Positions 26,119 through 34,971 of a DNA stretch of 64,000 nt are shown here, piece by piece; position 1 is the stretch's first letter; every line of letters begins with the position of its first letter. A program made the translations under genes and the position numbers. Origin of the DNA: Lewinellaceae bacterium (GTDB taxonomy: Bacteria > Bacteroidota > Bacteroidia > Chitinophagales > Saprospiraceae). The stretch spans positions 2,063,001 to 2,127,000 of the forward strand of contig JACJXX010000001.1 in NCBI GenBank assembly GCA_020636435.1. The letters run 5' to 3'. The notes under the pieces were generated by a model. It ran no database searches and was not told the DNA's origin. It was given only the letters and a program-made list of their open reading frames with translations.

Positions 26119-28773
26119 TCACAACCCTACCACCCTCGCATAATCCACCATTGCCCTATTCTCCTCTACATTCATATTCACATCCCATTCCTCAAAGGAA
26201 AGGCGAAGAGTGTTTTTCCCTTTATTCAGCTCCACCACATAGGAGTTGGAGTACCCCCAATCCGACCATTCATCCGTCCCCCGCTGGGGAAATACCAGGG
26301 AACCAACGCGCTCGCCATTGGCGTACAGGTCACGGAGGGCGCATTTGTTGTCCGTATTCCAGGGGCCACTGCCGTTGGAGTAGCGGAAATCTATGAGGTA
26401 TTCGCCGGCTTTTTCGGCATTGACGATCAACTCTATCGCCCGGTTCTTTTGGTTGGAAACCTCCACGAAACCGGATCCTGAATAATTGGTGTAAGGCAGT
26501 TGGGAAGCGCCGGTGAATTGTTCTATTTCTACAATGCGGACTGCCGTTTCGGGCGCCACCAGCAGCGGCTCGCTGGTGAAGGACTCGTAGCCTTTATCGT
26601 CCACAGCGCTGACTTTGTACTCGGCCACTTCGCCGGCGGGTATTTCCTTCTGAGTGGAGGCCGTTTTTTCCAGCACTTCGCCATCCTTGTAGACGAGGTA
26701 ATTGACAGCGCCCGGTATTGCTTCCCACTTTAAGGCAGAACCTTTTTGTTCTACCTGCGGCGTGGGCAAAGAAAAACGGTTCTCCACCAGGTTGGTGGCG
26801 GCACCGTCGAACGCCTGGCCGTTCATTTTTATGGCAATGGCATGTTCCCCGCTGATATCGGCGGGCAGGAAGGCATCTTCCAGCGGTTCGCCGTCCAGCG
26901 TGATGGACTCGACCTGATTCCCGAAACCGTCCACCGTGATATTCAGGATGGCATTTCGGTACCGGAAATTCGACAAAGTTTTCGTTCCGGGATAGGAACT
27001 GGGAATAGCGGGGCTGAAGCGCAGTCCGTCCGCTTCGAAGGACATGCCCATGAACACCCGGTGCACCATGGCCAGGTTGCCTGCCATGCTCCACAGCATG
27101 CGGTGTGAGTTGATCTCGGTGCCCAGGAAGTCGCCGGTGCCGGCCACAAAGTTCTCGTAGTTGGTGAGGAACAGGCCGCCGGCGCGGTAGATGGCGGCCA
27201 GGCCATGGTTGAGCGCCTTTTCGTTGCCGGCTTTGGCGGCAGCCAGGTTCCAGTAAGACTGCACGAAGGGCCAGATGCCGTCATTGTGGTAGGGCGGAAT
27301 GCCGGGAATCTGCGGATAGATGCAGGTAACGCCGAAGGCCGTTGCCGGCGATTGGGCAATGATGGACTGCGCTTTTTCCCCATCGGCCACGCCAAACAGG
27401 ATAGCCAGGGCCTCGCCCAGGGCTTCAAACCGGGGAGACAGGTCGAGGTATTGCCGGCCGTAGAGGTACTGGCCGTAGTAACCCTTCCTGGCCATCCAGA
27501 GGTAATCGTTGATGCCTTTTTTGATCTCCTCCGCTCTTTGCCTGTAAACCTCATCAGGTTCGCCCAGTATTTTGGCCATCTCCGCCAGGATGAGGTGGGC
27601 CCGGTAGTGCACCACGTTGGTGCCCAGGTTTTCGGAGACGTAAATATCCATGTTCGACATCCACTTGGGGTAGGTCTGCTCCCTCCAGTCCAGGAAAGAC
27701 GACTCCCCCCGGTACATACCGGTTTGGGGCGACTTTAACACCTTGTAATCGTCTTCCAGCGTATTTTTTATAATGGTATAGGCTTCCTGCAGCCAATCCC
27801 TATCGCCGGTGGTTTTGTAAATTTCCCAGGCGGCCAGCGCCCAGGTGGTGCGGTCGGAGGAGACCGGCCAGGCGCCGCCGGAGCCGGTGTCCTGGATGAT
27901 GCGGCCGCGTTTGACCTTCTTCATCAGGCTGATCTTCGCTACTTCCGGTTCGTGGTAGGCGAAGGCCAGGAAGATGCTGTAGCTGATGTCGCGCGTCCAG
28001 ACGCCGGCCCACTTGGCGCCGGTGCGCAGGGTGCTGTCCGGTTCGATGTTCAGGATGGCTTCTTCCAGGGAGAGGTTGAACAGAGCGTCGACAATAGGCT
28101 GATCGGATTTATACTGCGGGCGGTTGGAAAGATCAGCGGTGAGTTTCCAATCTTTGTCCTGGTAATCTTCCGGGTTGTAGGGATTGAGCGTCAGGGTAAT
28201 CTCGTAGATGTTGTCGCCGTCGGGGTCTTTCAGTTGGAGGCCCTCCTCTTCCAGGTTGACGAAATCCCAGGTGAGCGGCTCTGACCCGCCGGCGATGTAG
28301 AAGTTCTTGAAATCGGCTTTAGCGACGCGGCTGCCGTCGTAGGCTTCGTAGTATCCTTTTTCTTCAAACTGCTCCAGGACGGGCGATAGGTCCACCCGAA
28401 AGGTGTATTCGTAATTGACGGGCAGAAAAGTGCCCGGAGCTTCCGGCGTTGCCTCCGGTTGCTCCCCGAACTTAATGACGGGCGACTCGTGTTCTTCGCC
28501 GATCACCAGCCAATGGTTCTGGCCTGGCGGCAGCTCGTTGTCCTTTTCGTTGATGCTGAATTTGAACGTGGCCAGGCGGGAGTAGTTCTCGCTGGCCGGG
28601 CTTTTGTAGTTGGAGGTGAGGTGGGTGGGGGAAAGGGCGACGGCTTGGTTGTCGCCTTGCACGACTTTGTCCGGGTAAAGGGCAAAGGCATCGGATTGGT
28701 ATATGGGGCCTTGTTTTTCGGGTTGGCAGGCAGCAAATCCCAATAGAAGCAAAAGTAAAGTGTACCATTTCAT
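26119..28773 (-). CDS. Lipoprotein glycosidase-like protein, six-hairpin fold with C-terminal CBM
   Basis: An 884-residue lipoprotein (signal LLLLLLGFAAC, lipid Cys16). Residues about 60-230 are a beta-rich N-terminal region containing a short DPDGDNIYE calcium-like loop. About 230-600 form an (alpha/alpha)6 glycosidase-like domain: AKWAGVWTRDISYSIFL, GGAWPVSSDRTTWALAAWEIY, IYPQIPGIPPYHNDGIWPFVQSYW and GTEINSHRMLWSMAG, as in six-hairpin families near GH15, GH63 and GH78. A fibronectin-like stretch follows, and the last about 120 residues (VEIEQFTG ... YLIDFRYSNGSGPWNTDNKCALRDLYANGE ...) resemble a CBM6/35 carbohydrate-binding module. It is probably a surface glycoside hydrolase; the family and substrate are not certain. 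Confidence 0.75.
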   Translation of the reverse strand: MKWYTLLLLLLGFAACQPEKQGPIYQSDAFALYPDKVVQGDNQAVALSPTHLTSNYKSPASENYSRLATFKFSINEKDNELPPGQNHWLVIGEEHESPVIKFGEQPEATPEAPGTFLPVNYEYTFRVDLSPVLEQFEEKGYYEAYDGSRVAKADFKNFYIAGGSEPLTWDFVNLEEEGLQLKDPDGDNIYEITLTLNPYNPEDYQDKDWKLTADLSNRPQYKSDQPIVDALFNLSLEEAILNIEPDSTLRTGAKWAGVWTRDISYSIFLAFAYHEPEVAKISLMKKVKRGRIIQDTGSGGAWPVSSDRTTWALAAWEIYKTTGDRDWLQEAYTIIKNTLEDDYKVLKSPQTGMYRGESSFLDWREQTYPKWMSNMDIYVSENLGTNVVHYRAHLILAEMAKILGEPDEVYRQRAEEIKKGINDYLWMARKGYYGQYLYGRQYLDLSPRFEALGEALAILFGVADGEKAQSIIAQSPATAFGVTCIYPQIPGIPPYHNDGIWPFVQSYWNLAAAKAGNEKALNHGLAAIYRAGGLFLTNYENFVAGTGDFLGTEINSHRMLWSMAGNLAMVHRVFMGMSFEADGLRFSPAIPSSYPGTKTLSNFRYRNAILNITVDGFGNQVESITLDGEPLEDAFLPADISGEHAIAIKMNGQAFDGAATNLVENRFSLPTPQVEQKGSALKWEAIPGAVNYLVYKDGEVLEKTASTQKEIPAGEVAEYKVSAVDDKGYESFTSEPLLVAPETAVRIVEIEQFTGASQLPYTNYSGSGFVEVSNQKNRAIELIVNAEKAGEYLIDFRYSNGSGPWNTDNKCALRDLYANGERVGSLVFPQRGTDEWSDWGYSNSYVVELNKGKNTLRLSFEEWDVNMNVEENRAMVDYARVVGL

Positions 28774-28811
28774 ACGGCAGGTTGGCTTTGGTTTTCGATC
28801 AAAGTTAAGTA

Positions 28812-29003
28812 AAATTATACCTTAACCTGAAAGAAAGGAAACTGTACCGAAAATCAAAAGAAATCCACCGGCTCAACCTCTACCCCCGGGGAAAGGTGAG
28901 CCGGCTCCTGGAGCAGGCCGGCTTTTCCGTTGCGCTAACCGACAATTACGCCGGAGCGGTTTTTCGTTCGGGCCATGTTGGGTTTGTCGCCAAAAAGCCA
29001 TAA
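28812..29003 (+). pseudogene. Remnant resembling the C-terminus of a SAM methyltransferase
   Basis: An open frame of 63 codons without a proper start reads EIHRLNLYPRGKVSRLLEQAGF then LTDNYAGAVF and VGFVAKKP. This is the usual ending of class I methyltransferases (substrate-arm helix, GF.V.L.D.Y, GFVA.KP). The N-terminal SAM-binding domain is absent. Confidence 0.4.
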
Positions 29004-29004
29004 T

Positions 29005-29054
29005 TCCGAAGCCATTCAACCATCTAACCATCCAACAATGCAACCATCCAACCT
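29005..29054. repeat. AACCATCCAAC short-word repeat
   Basis: Four to five near copies of CAACCATC(C/T)AAC, such as ATTCAACCATCTAACCATCC, lie between the methyltransferase remnant and the T9SS gene. It belongs to the same style of gene-end repeats seen at 20653 and 33766. Confidence 0.55.
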
Positions 29055-29056
29055 TC

Positions 29057-30961
29057 CTACCGCACCAAATGCACCGCCCCCGTATACTCCAGCTCCACCT
29101 CATCCAGAAAACGCACCCGGAAGACATAGGTATAGGCTCCGGCAGGCGCTTCTTTGCCTTTAAAGGTACCATCCCACCCCAGCGACAGGTCGTTGGGCAG
29201 GAAATTGCTTTGTTCAAAAACCACCGCGCCCCATCGGTTAAAGATTTGCATGCTTGCCACCTCCTGCACGTTGGGCACATCGGCGTAAAGTACGAAGCGG
29301 TCGTTGCGCCCGTCCTCGTTGGGAGAGAAAGCATTGGGAATGTATACGGACCGGACCTCGTTGACCTGAATCCGGACGGAATCCGTTGCCGTGCAGCCTG
29401 ACGCGGTGATCCCCGTAAAATAATAAGTCGTCGTTTGAAGCGGCTGCAGGAACGGCTTCAGGCAGTCGTCATTGCAAATCACCAGCTCCGGGGGCGACCA
29501 TTCAAAGCTGGAAAGGGGGTAGTTGGTGGTGACGGGCAGAATAATCTCGTCGCCCAGCCCGATGGCCCGGTCCGGGCCCAGGCCGATCCTCAATGAGTCG
29601 GGATTATTCAGGACGACGTCGTATTCCACCCTGCAGCCCAACCGGTCATAGACAGAGAGGAAATAGGAACCGGCGGCCAGGTTAGAAAAAGAAGCCTGCT
29701 CCGCCATTATCACTTCCCCATCCAGGCTGATCGAAACGGGAGGATAGAAATTCCGGACATCGGATACTTCGATGGCCCCGTCCTGGTAGCCGGCACAGCT
29801 GGGATCGCTCGCGGCCATCTCGGCGGTGAGGCCACCGTCGGGCACAACGCTGAGCATGAGGGTGACGATGCTATCGCAACCGATGGAAGACACCAAAGTA
29901 TCAATATAAGTGCCCCTTTCCACAATCGGCGTGTCGCCGAACAAATAAGTGCCCCCTTCACAAATTGTATCCAGTACCGAATGAAATTTCGGCTGTACAT
30001 ACACCACTTTCACATTAGAAATGACCCGGCATTTGGAATTGGCCAGGTTGGCGGGCGAGTTGGCCAGCAGGTAGCGGTAGTAATAAAACCCTCCGGACAA
30101 CTGGGTGTGTTGGATCGAATTGCCATTGGCGCCGGGAATATCAGCCCAGGTAGCGCCTTCGTCAAAGCTCTCCTGCCACTGCAGGGCGGGAGTAGGAAAC
30201 TGATCCCCCTGAATGGTGGCATTCAGAGCAATGGGGTTGCCGTCTTCGCAGATGTTGGCCACTTCAACCGGCAGGATAAGGGCCGCCGGGCCGCATGCCC
30301 GGAAAGAGATATTGTCGAGCGCCAGGTCGTTGCCGATGCCGCCGGGGGCGTTGTTGCGCAGGGTCAGCTTCACAGAGGTTTCTCCCGGCGCGGTGGTGAA
30401 AGTAAAGCCATAGGCGTTCCATATATTATTCTGGGGAATATCTCCCGTGCTGTAGCGCACTTCATCGTTGATTAGGAAGGACACGTTGGGCTTGATGTGA
30501 TTGGCGACCCCTGACCGGATCAGGTTGATCACATCGGCCGAAAACTCGTAGAGGGTATTTTCGCACAGGCCGTCCACCGTCTGTTCATAAAAAATGCCGG
30601 TCGAATAGCTGGCGTTGACCACCATCATATAGCCCAGCGGGTCGCTGCTGTTGTCCCGGATTTGCAACCAGGTTCCAAAGAGGCCGCTCCAGGCGCCTGT
30701 ATTGTTGGTGATGGTATAAAAGCCATCCTGGGGAGGAGGCGACAAGGTATAGATATAACCAGGAGCGATGCCCGGGTCAGATAGGATGAGGTTGGTTGTC
30801 CCCGAGCCAAAGTCGCCGGCATCGAAGATGTTGGCGCCCAGGTTGCCGGTGCAGGTAGGCTGGGCGGAAAGCATAGCAACCCCCCACAAGCCAATGGCGG
30901 TTAAAACGAATCGAGCAACGGCGGTGGGCTTATTTTCAATGTCTATCATCGAAAGTAGCAT
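29057..30961 (-). CDS. Large secreted protein with T9SS type B (gliding-motility CHU_C) domain
   Basis: A 634-residue surface protein. A signal peptide (about 16-34, ending LSAQ) precedes a lectin-like jelly roll (about 60-215, closing with NDLALDNISFRACG), Ig/PKD-like repeats (about 220-330 with ALQWQESFDEGATW), a segment with TICEGGTYLFGD, a SprB-type repeat (CAGYQDGAIEVSDV) and finally the CHU_C domain (VYIPNAFSPNEDGRNDRF ... FNRWGAVVFEQ ... APAGAYTYVFRVRF) of about 90 residues. The last domain directs export by T9SS and is common in adhesins. It stands divergent to hldD. The first codon may instead be the ATG at residue 5. Confidence 0.88.
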   Translation of the reverse strand: MLLSMIDIENKPTAVARFVLTAIGLWGVAMLSAQPTCTGNLGANIFDAGDFGSGTTNLILSDPGIAPGYIYTLSPPPQDGFYTITNNTGAWSGLFGTWLQIRDNSSDPLGYMMVVNASYSTGIFYEQTVDGLCENTLYEFSADVINLIRSGVANHIKPNVSFLINDEVRYSTGDIPQNNIWNAYGFTFTTAPGETSVKLTLRNNAPGGIGNDLALDNISFRACGPAALILPVEVANICEDGNPIALNATIQGDQFPTPALQWQESFDEGATWADIPGANGNSIQHTQLSGGFYYYRYLLANSPANLANSKCRVISNVKVVYVQPKFHSVLDTICEGGTYLFGDTPIVERGTYIDTLVSSIGCDSIVTLMLSVVPDGGLTAEMAASDPSCAGYQDGAIEVSDVRNFYPPVSISLDGEVIMAEQASFSNLAAGSYFLSVYDRLGCRVEYDVVLNNPDSLRIGLGPDRAIGLGDEIILPVTTNYPLSSFEWSPPELVICNDDCLKPFLQPLQTTTYYFTGITASGCTATDSVRIQVNEVRSVYIPNAFSPNEDGRNDRFVLYADVPNVQEVASMQIFNRWGAVVFEQSNFLPNDLSLGWDGTFKGKEAPAGAYTYVFRVRFLDEVELEYTGAVHLVR

Positions 30962-31041
30962 TTTAGGGTGAGCCGGTAAAACTACTCAAAAATGACATAT
31001 AAGCGTATACTGCGCAAAGGTATCCGGTCGGCTGAAAGTCT

Positions 31042-31049
31042 TATATTTG
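31042..31049 (+). promoter_or_regulatory. -7 promoter box for hldD
   Basis: TATATTTG matches TAnnTTTG and ends ten bases before the hldD ATG, implying a leader of only a few nucleotides. Confidence 0.55.
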
Positions 31050-31059
31050 CGACAAAAAA

Positions 31060-32025
31060 ATGATCGCAGTCACCGGCGCCGCAGGCTTCATCGGCAGTTG
31101 TATGGTTAGAAAGCTCAACGACGAAGGGCTTTCCAATATCCTCATCGTCGACGAATTCAGCCACGAAGAGAAGAACCGCAACCTGGAAGGCAAAAAATAC
31201 TTGGAAAAAGTACACCGCAACGATTTTCCCGGCTGGCTCTGGGAAAAACACTATTTCGTCGACGCCATATTCCATCTGGGCGCCCGCACCGACACCACCG
31301 AGAAGGACTGGGGCATTTTCCAGGAACTCAACCTCGACTACAGCAAGGCCCTTTGGGAACTTTGCGCTAAACACAACATACCACTGATCTACGCCTCCAG
31401 CGCCGCCACCTACGGCCTGGGCGAGCACGGCTACGACGACCGCCACGACATCGTTGGGCAACTCCATCCCCTCAACCCCTATGGCGAATCCAAAAACCGC
31501 TTCGATGAATGGGCGCTGAAGCAGGCCGCTCAGCCGCCTCACTGGTATGGCCTGAAGTTCTTCAATGTCTATGGCCCCAACGAGTACCACAAGGGCCGAA
31601 TGGCCTCCGTCATCTTCCACACCGCGCGCCAGATCAAGGCCACCGGCAGCATGAAGCTCTTCCGCTCTCATCGCAAAGACTACGAAGACGGCCAGCAGAG
31701 CCGGGATTTTGTCTACATCAAAGACGTGATCGACATCCTGTTTTGGCTTTTCCGGCAGCAGCCAGCCAACGGCCTGTACAACCTGGGCACGGGCAAAGCC
31801 CGCACCTTCTACGACCTGGCCGCCGCCACTTTCCGCGCCATGGGCCGGGAACCGAACATCAGCTTCATCGATACGCCCGAGGATATCCGCGACACTTACC
31901 AGTATTTTACCGAAGCCAATATGAATAAGCTGCGGGAAGTGGGATATGAAAAGGATTTCTATTCTCTGGAAGAGGGGATTGAGGATTATGTGAAGGGTTA
32001 TTTAATGGAGGAGAGGATGTTATAG
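31060..32025 (+). CDS. hldD: ADP-glyceromanno-heptose 6-epimerase
   Basis: A 321-residue extended short-chain dehydrogenase. VTGAAGFIGS (NADP-binding GxxGxxG, 4-13), HLGARTDTTEKDW, the SSAATYG strand, the catalytic NPYGESK (Tyr-x3-Lys), FFNVYGPNEYHKGRMASV and SRDFVYIKDV are all diagnostic of HldD/RfaD, which converts ADP-D-glycero- to ADP-L-glycero-manno-heptose for lipopolysaccharide core. A TATATTTG box lies just upstream. The gene is monocistronic, and a repeat array begins three bases after its stop. Confidence 0.93.
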   Translation: MIAVTGAAGFIGSCMVRKLNDEGLSNILIVDEFSHEEKNRNLEGKKYLEKVHRNDFPGWLWEKHYFVDAIFHLGARTDTTEKDWGIFQELNLDYSKALWELCAKHNIPLIYASSAATYGLGEHGYDDRHDIVGQLHPLNPYGESKNRFDEWALKQAAQPPHWYGLKFFNVYGPNEYHKGRMASVIFHTARQIKATGSMKLFRSHRKDYEDGQQSRDFVYIKDVIDILFWLFRQQPANGLYNLGTGKARTFYDLAAATFRAMGREPNISFIDTPEDIRDTYQYFTEANMNKLREVGYEKDFYSLEEGIEDYVKGYLMEERML

Positions 32026-32027
32026 AT

Positions 32028-32312
32028 GCCGGAGCGAAGCGGAGGCCCCGTACCGGCGATAGCCGCGTCGGGGCTATGGATGCTATAGATGCTATAGATG
32101 CTATGGATGCTATAGATGCTGTGGATGCCGGAGCGAAGCGGAGGCCCCGTACCGGCGTTAGCCGCGTCGGGGCTGTGGATGCTGTGGATGCTATGGATGC
32201 TATAGATGCTATAGATGCTATAGATGCTATGGATGGTGTGGATGCCGGAGCGAAGCGGAGGCCCCGTACCGGCGTTAGCCGCGTCGGGGCTGTGGATGCT
32301 GTGGATATTTTT
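32028..32312. repeat. Compound tandem repeat downstream of hldD
   Basis: Three copies of a roughly 50-bp unit (GATGCCGGAGCGAAGCGG through CGCGTCGGGGCT) alternate with runs of a nine-base word GATGCTATG / GATGCTATA. The large unit contains GCCCCG...CGGGGC arms. All reading of the nine-mer gives Asp-Ala-Met/Ile, but no credible protein start exists. The nine-mer reappears in inverted orientation in the array at 32786-33211. Confidence 0.85.
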
Positions 32313-32371
32313 TAACAAAAAGTTGATTTTATTAAAAATTAAACTTAAATTGTTTTAAAAATCTTAAAACC

Positions 32372-32746
32372 ATGAGCTATAAGAAACTGGAAATTTGGAA
32401 ACTGGCGCGCGAACTTTCGATAGAAATTCACAAAATGACAATGCAATTGCCTGCTTTTGAAATGTATGAACAAGGGCGGCAAATTCGGAAATCTATTAAA
32501 ACTGTTAGGTCGACCATTGTAGAAGGGTATGGCAGGAGGCGTTTCAAACAGGATTATATTAAATTTATCATCTATGCCCTGTCATCCAACGATGAAACTA
32601 TCGATCATTTGGATGAGCTTTTTGAAACTGAATCTCTTAAAGATGATGAACTTTATAGAAATCTTTCAGGCCGTCTTCAAAAACTGGGCATCAAGATCAA
32701 TAATTTTCTAGCATCAGTTGAGAAAAATCATCGTAGTGTTAAGTAA
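32372..32746 (+). CDS. Four-helix-bundle protein of the 23S rRNA IVP family
   Basis: A 124-residue four-helix bundle. YKKLEIWKLARELSIEIHK, EQGRQIRKSIKTVRSTIVEGYGRR, FIIYALSSNDETIDHLDELFE and the last helix match the IVP (S23-type) family, first found as ORFs within 23S rRNA intervening sequences and now common as free genes. Function is unknown; relatives may bind nucleic acid or partner proteins. It lies between two repeat arrays with shared words in opposite orientation. Its codon usage is more AT-rich than neighbouring genes, which suggests import. Confidence 0.85.
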   Translation: MSYKKLEIWKLARELSIEIHKMTMQLPAFEMYEQGRQIRKSIKTVRSTIVEGYGRRRFKQDYIKFIIYALSSNDETIDHLDELFETESLKDDELYRNLSGRLQKLGIKINNFLASVEKNHRSVK

Positions 32747-32785
32747 TACTATTGCTTAATAAAGAGCCGGTTCGCCAGTCTCCTA

Positions 32786-33211
32786 CCCCGGCACATCCAC
32801 AGCATCGCCTCCAAAGGAGGCAAAGCATCCATAGCATCTCAGTACTGCCCCGGCACATCCACAGCATCGCCTCCAAAGGAGGCAAAGCATCCATAGCATC
32901 TCAGCACTGCCCCGGCACATCCATAGCATCGCCTCCAAAGGAGGCCGAGCATCCATAGCATCTCAGCACTGCCCCGGCACATCCATAGCATCGCCTCCAA
33001 AGGAGGCCGAGCATCCATAGCATCTCAGCACTGCCCCGGCACATCCATAGCATCGCCTCCAAAGGAGGCCGAGCATCCATAGCATCTCAGCACTGCCCCG
33101 GCACATCCATAGCATCGCCTCCAAAGGAGGCCGAGCATCCATAGCATCTCAGCACTGCCCCGGCACATCCATAGCATCGCCTCCAAAGGCCGAGCATCCA
33201 TAGCATCTGCT
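32786..33211. repeat. 62-bp tandem repeat, seven copies
   Basis: Units begin CCCCGGCACATCCA at 32786, 32848, 32910, 32972, 33034, 33096 and 33158, an exact 62-base period. Each contains the palindrome GCCTCCAAAGGAGGC and the word GCATCCATAGCATC. Copies 3-6 are virtually identical; copies 1-2 differ (AGGCAAAGC) and copy 7 lacks part of the palindrome. There are no variable spacers, so it is not a CRISPR array. Confidence 0.95.
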
Positions 33212-33236
33212 CCTTATAACATACGTTCAACTTCTA

Positions 33237-33707
33237 CTAAAACCCCCCATCATTACTAATCCCCCCACCCTTCCTGATCCGGTTCAGGTCCGCATAGTAG
33301 ATCAGGTACCAGTCCTCTCCGAAGCGGGCAAAGCGGCGCTGCATGCCCAGGTCGCCGGCCTTGTGGGTGATCTTTTCGATGATGAGGTCTTCGTTGACAG
33401 GTATCAGCTGCTGCTCGTAGCTGCTGCTTTGCAGGTTGAAGCCGCGCTGCATCCGCCAGTCGCCCTTTTGCCAGTGGAAGGCGCCCTGTGCGAGGAGGGT
33501 GCTGTCTGCCTCACGGGGCAAACCCTCCAGGGGGAAGATGATGTGCTCCATCTGGTAAGCGCTATCCTGATGGAAGCGTTCGTAAAATTCCACAAAACTC
33601 CGGTATTCGGCAGGGAGTTGCTCTTCAGGGGCAGTGTTGTCCTGGTTCCGGCAGGAGAAAGCCAAAATAGCAAGAGCAACCAGAATTATGACTGAGTTCG
33701 ACTTCAT
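33237..33707 (-). CDS. Hypothetical lipoprotein
   Basis: A 156-residue lipoprotein: MKSNSVIILVALAILAFSC with lipid Cys19, then a small domain with FVEFYERFHQDSAYQMEHIIFPLEG and FGEDWYLIYYADLNRIRKGG. Such exported domains of about 130 residues resemble DUF4348-type proteins in Bacteroidota, whose role is unknown. An eight-base tandem repeat lies 59 bp upstream of the start, in the promoter region. Confidence 0.75.
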   Translation of the reverse strand: MKSNSVIILVALAILAFSCRNQDNTAPEEQLPAEYRSFVEFYERFHQDSAYQMEHIIFPLEGLPREADSTLLAQGAFHWQKGDWRMQRGFNLQSSSYEQQLIPVNEDLIIEKITHKAGDLGMQRRFARFGEDWYLIYYADLNRIRKGGGISNDGGF

Positions 33708-33765
33708 ATTTTGTTGTTTTTCCTACCATAACGCGCAGTTGCGCAAATGGTACAACTAAGTATAT

Positions 33766-33902
33766 GGACTGAATGACTGAATGACTGAATGACTGAATGA
33801 CTGAATGACTGAATGACTGAATGACTGAATGACTGAATGACTGAATGATTGAATGACTGAATGATTGAATGACTGAATGATTGAATGACTGAATGATTGA
33901 AT
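33766..33902. repeat. 8-bp tandem repeat (about 17 copies)
   Basis: GACTGAAT repeats head to tail from 33766; the distal units alternate with ATTGAATG variants. The array occupies the probable promoter region of the lipoprotein gene that starts at 33707 on the reverse strand. Eight-base units allow copy-number slippage that would alter promoter spacing. Confidence 0.9.
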
Positions 33903-33979
33903 ACCAGTGCTTTAGGCCAGGATTCATGTTTCATTCAGCCATTCCCGCTTTGGCTTTCCAGAAAGGCCGCTCCGCTGTC

Positions 33980-34095
33980 AGCTGACAACTTTCTGTTGTC
34001 TGCTGACTTCCTACGGCAAGGTTTCCGGGAGAAGGGAGCAGACAACTTGCATGCCTTACGCATGAAGCTTCGGCAGCCGGTGAAAGTTGTCAGCT
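33980..34095. repeat. Nested inverted repeats in a gene-free gap
   Basis: AGCTGACAACTTTC (33980-33993) pairs with 34082-34095, and inside it TTGTCTGCT (33995-34003) pairs with AGCAGACAA (34038-34046). The gap 33903-34290 has no supported gene; this folded segment is the only structure seen and may be a MITE-like relic. Confidence 0.5.
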
Positions 34096-34290
34096 CCCAT
34101 GTTGGCCAAAGCGAGAATTGCTGTGTTTCATTAATTGTGTCCAGGTACTTATAGGCAATTGGATATGCAGTAGATGCTGTCATCCTCAAACTGTGCAGGA
34201 GCCCGGAGTTCAAGTTTCTTCGCTTGAGACTGGCGACTCACCCATGCCCTGCTTTGACGCTCGCCCGTCGACCATCACTCCAGGAAAAAG

Positions 34291-34971
34291 CTATTCCCTG
34301 ATTTTCAATAAAGAGATCGCCACTGCTGCCAGGCTCTCTTCCGAGGGTTCCGCAGCCACTATCACTTTCCTAACCCCTAACCGGTGAAGCGCCGCTGCTG
34401 TTGTTTCGCCAATGGCTACAACCTGTTGCTCCTTTTCCAGCGTATATTTGCCAAAATAAGCCTCTGCATTTAAAGGGCTGGTGAAGACAAGTACCTGGCA
34501 AAAGGGAATATCGAAAGCCTGCCGGGGGCGGTTGTCGTACACCACCAGGCTGGCGGCTTGTATTTTGCCTTCCAGCAATTGCTGTATGGATTGCCGGGAA
34601 TGCAGCGCCTGCGGAAAGAGCACCCGCAGGCCCGCCGCCTCTTGGGCGAAAGCCACCGCCACTCCTTCCGGCGCGCCGGTTCCGATAAAATCGGGGGCGA
34701 TGCCCCTTTCCAGCAAAGCGCCAGCCGTGCCTCTGCCAAGGGCGGCCCAAAGCACATCGGCCGGCGCCTCCCCCGGCAGCCCTTCAAAGAAGAACCGCAC
34801 CGCCTTTTTGCTGTAAAAGAAAATCCATTCGCACGGCGGCACAACATCGAAGGCCACCGGGGCGAATTCGATCAGAGATTGACCGGCCACCTCGGCTCCC
34901 GCCGCTTCGATGCGGGTGGAAAAAACGCTGTCTTCTTTCAACTCCCGGCTGATGAATATTTTCAGGTTCAT
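34291..34971 (-). CDS. hemD: Uroporphyrinogen-III synthase
   Basis: A 226-residue HemD-like protein. The family is poorly conserved; the supporting features are the start KIFISRELKEDS, the two-domain layout, WIFFYSKKAVRFFFEGLP (the WifFTS..aV motif), VLFPQALHSRQSI (the pR...gr motif), VLVFTSPLNAEAYF and VVAIGETTAAALHRLG near the end. HemD closes the hydroxymethylbilane ring. It follows hemC in the same direction, with about 210 bp containing repeats between them. Confidence 0.88.
   Translation of the reverse strand: MNLKIFISRELKEDSVFSTRIEAAGAEVAGQSLIEFAPVAFDVVPPCEWIFFYSKKAVRFFFEGLPGEAPADVLWAALGRGTAGALLERGIAPDFIGTGAPEGVAVAFAQEAAGLRVLFPQALHSRQSIQQLLEGKIQAASLVVYDNRPRQAFDIPFCQVLVFTSPLNAEAYFGKYTLEKEQQVVAIGETTAAALHRLGVRKVIVAAEPSEESLAAVAISLLKIRE

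Noticed and set aside
32076..32315. Asp-Ala-Ile/Met repeat protein encoded by the nine-base repeats
   Set aside because: It is read-through of a non-coding tandem repeat; the same array is open in several frames and on both strands.
32786..33211. Regular 62-bp repeats as a CRISPR array
   Set aside because: The repeats are directly adjacent with no unique spacers and no cas genes are nearby; they are simple tandem copies.
33625..33934. Reverse-strand frames rich in HSVIQSFS repeats
   Set aside because: They are translations of the GACTGAAT tandem repeat and overlap the lipoprotein promoter region.
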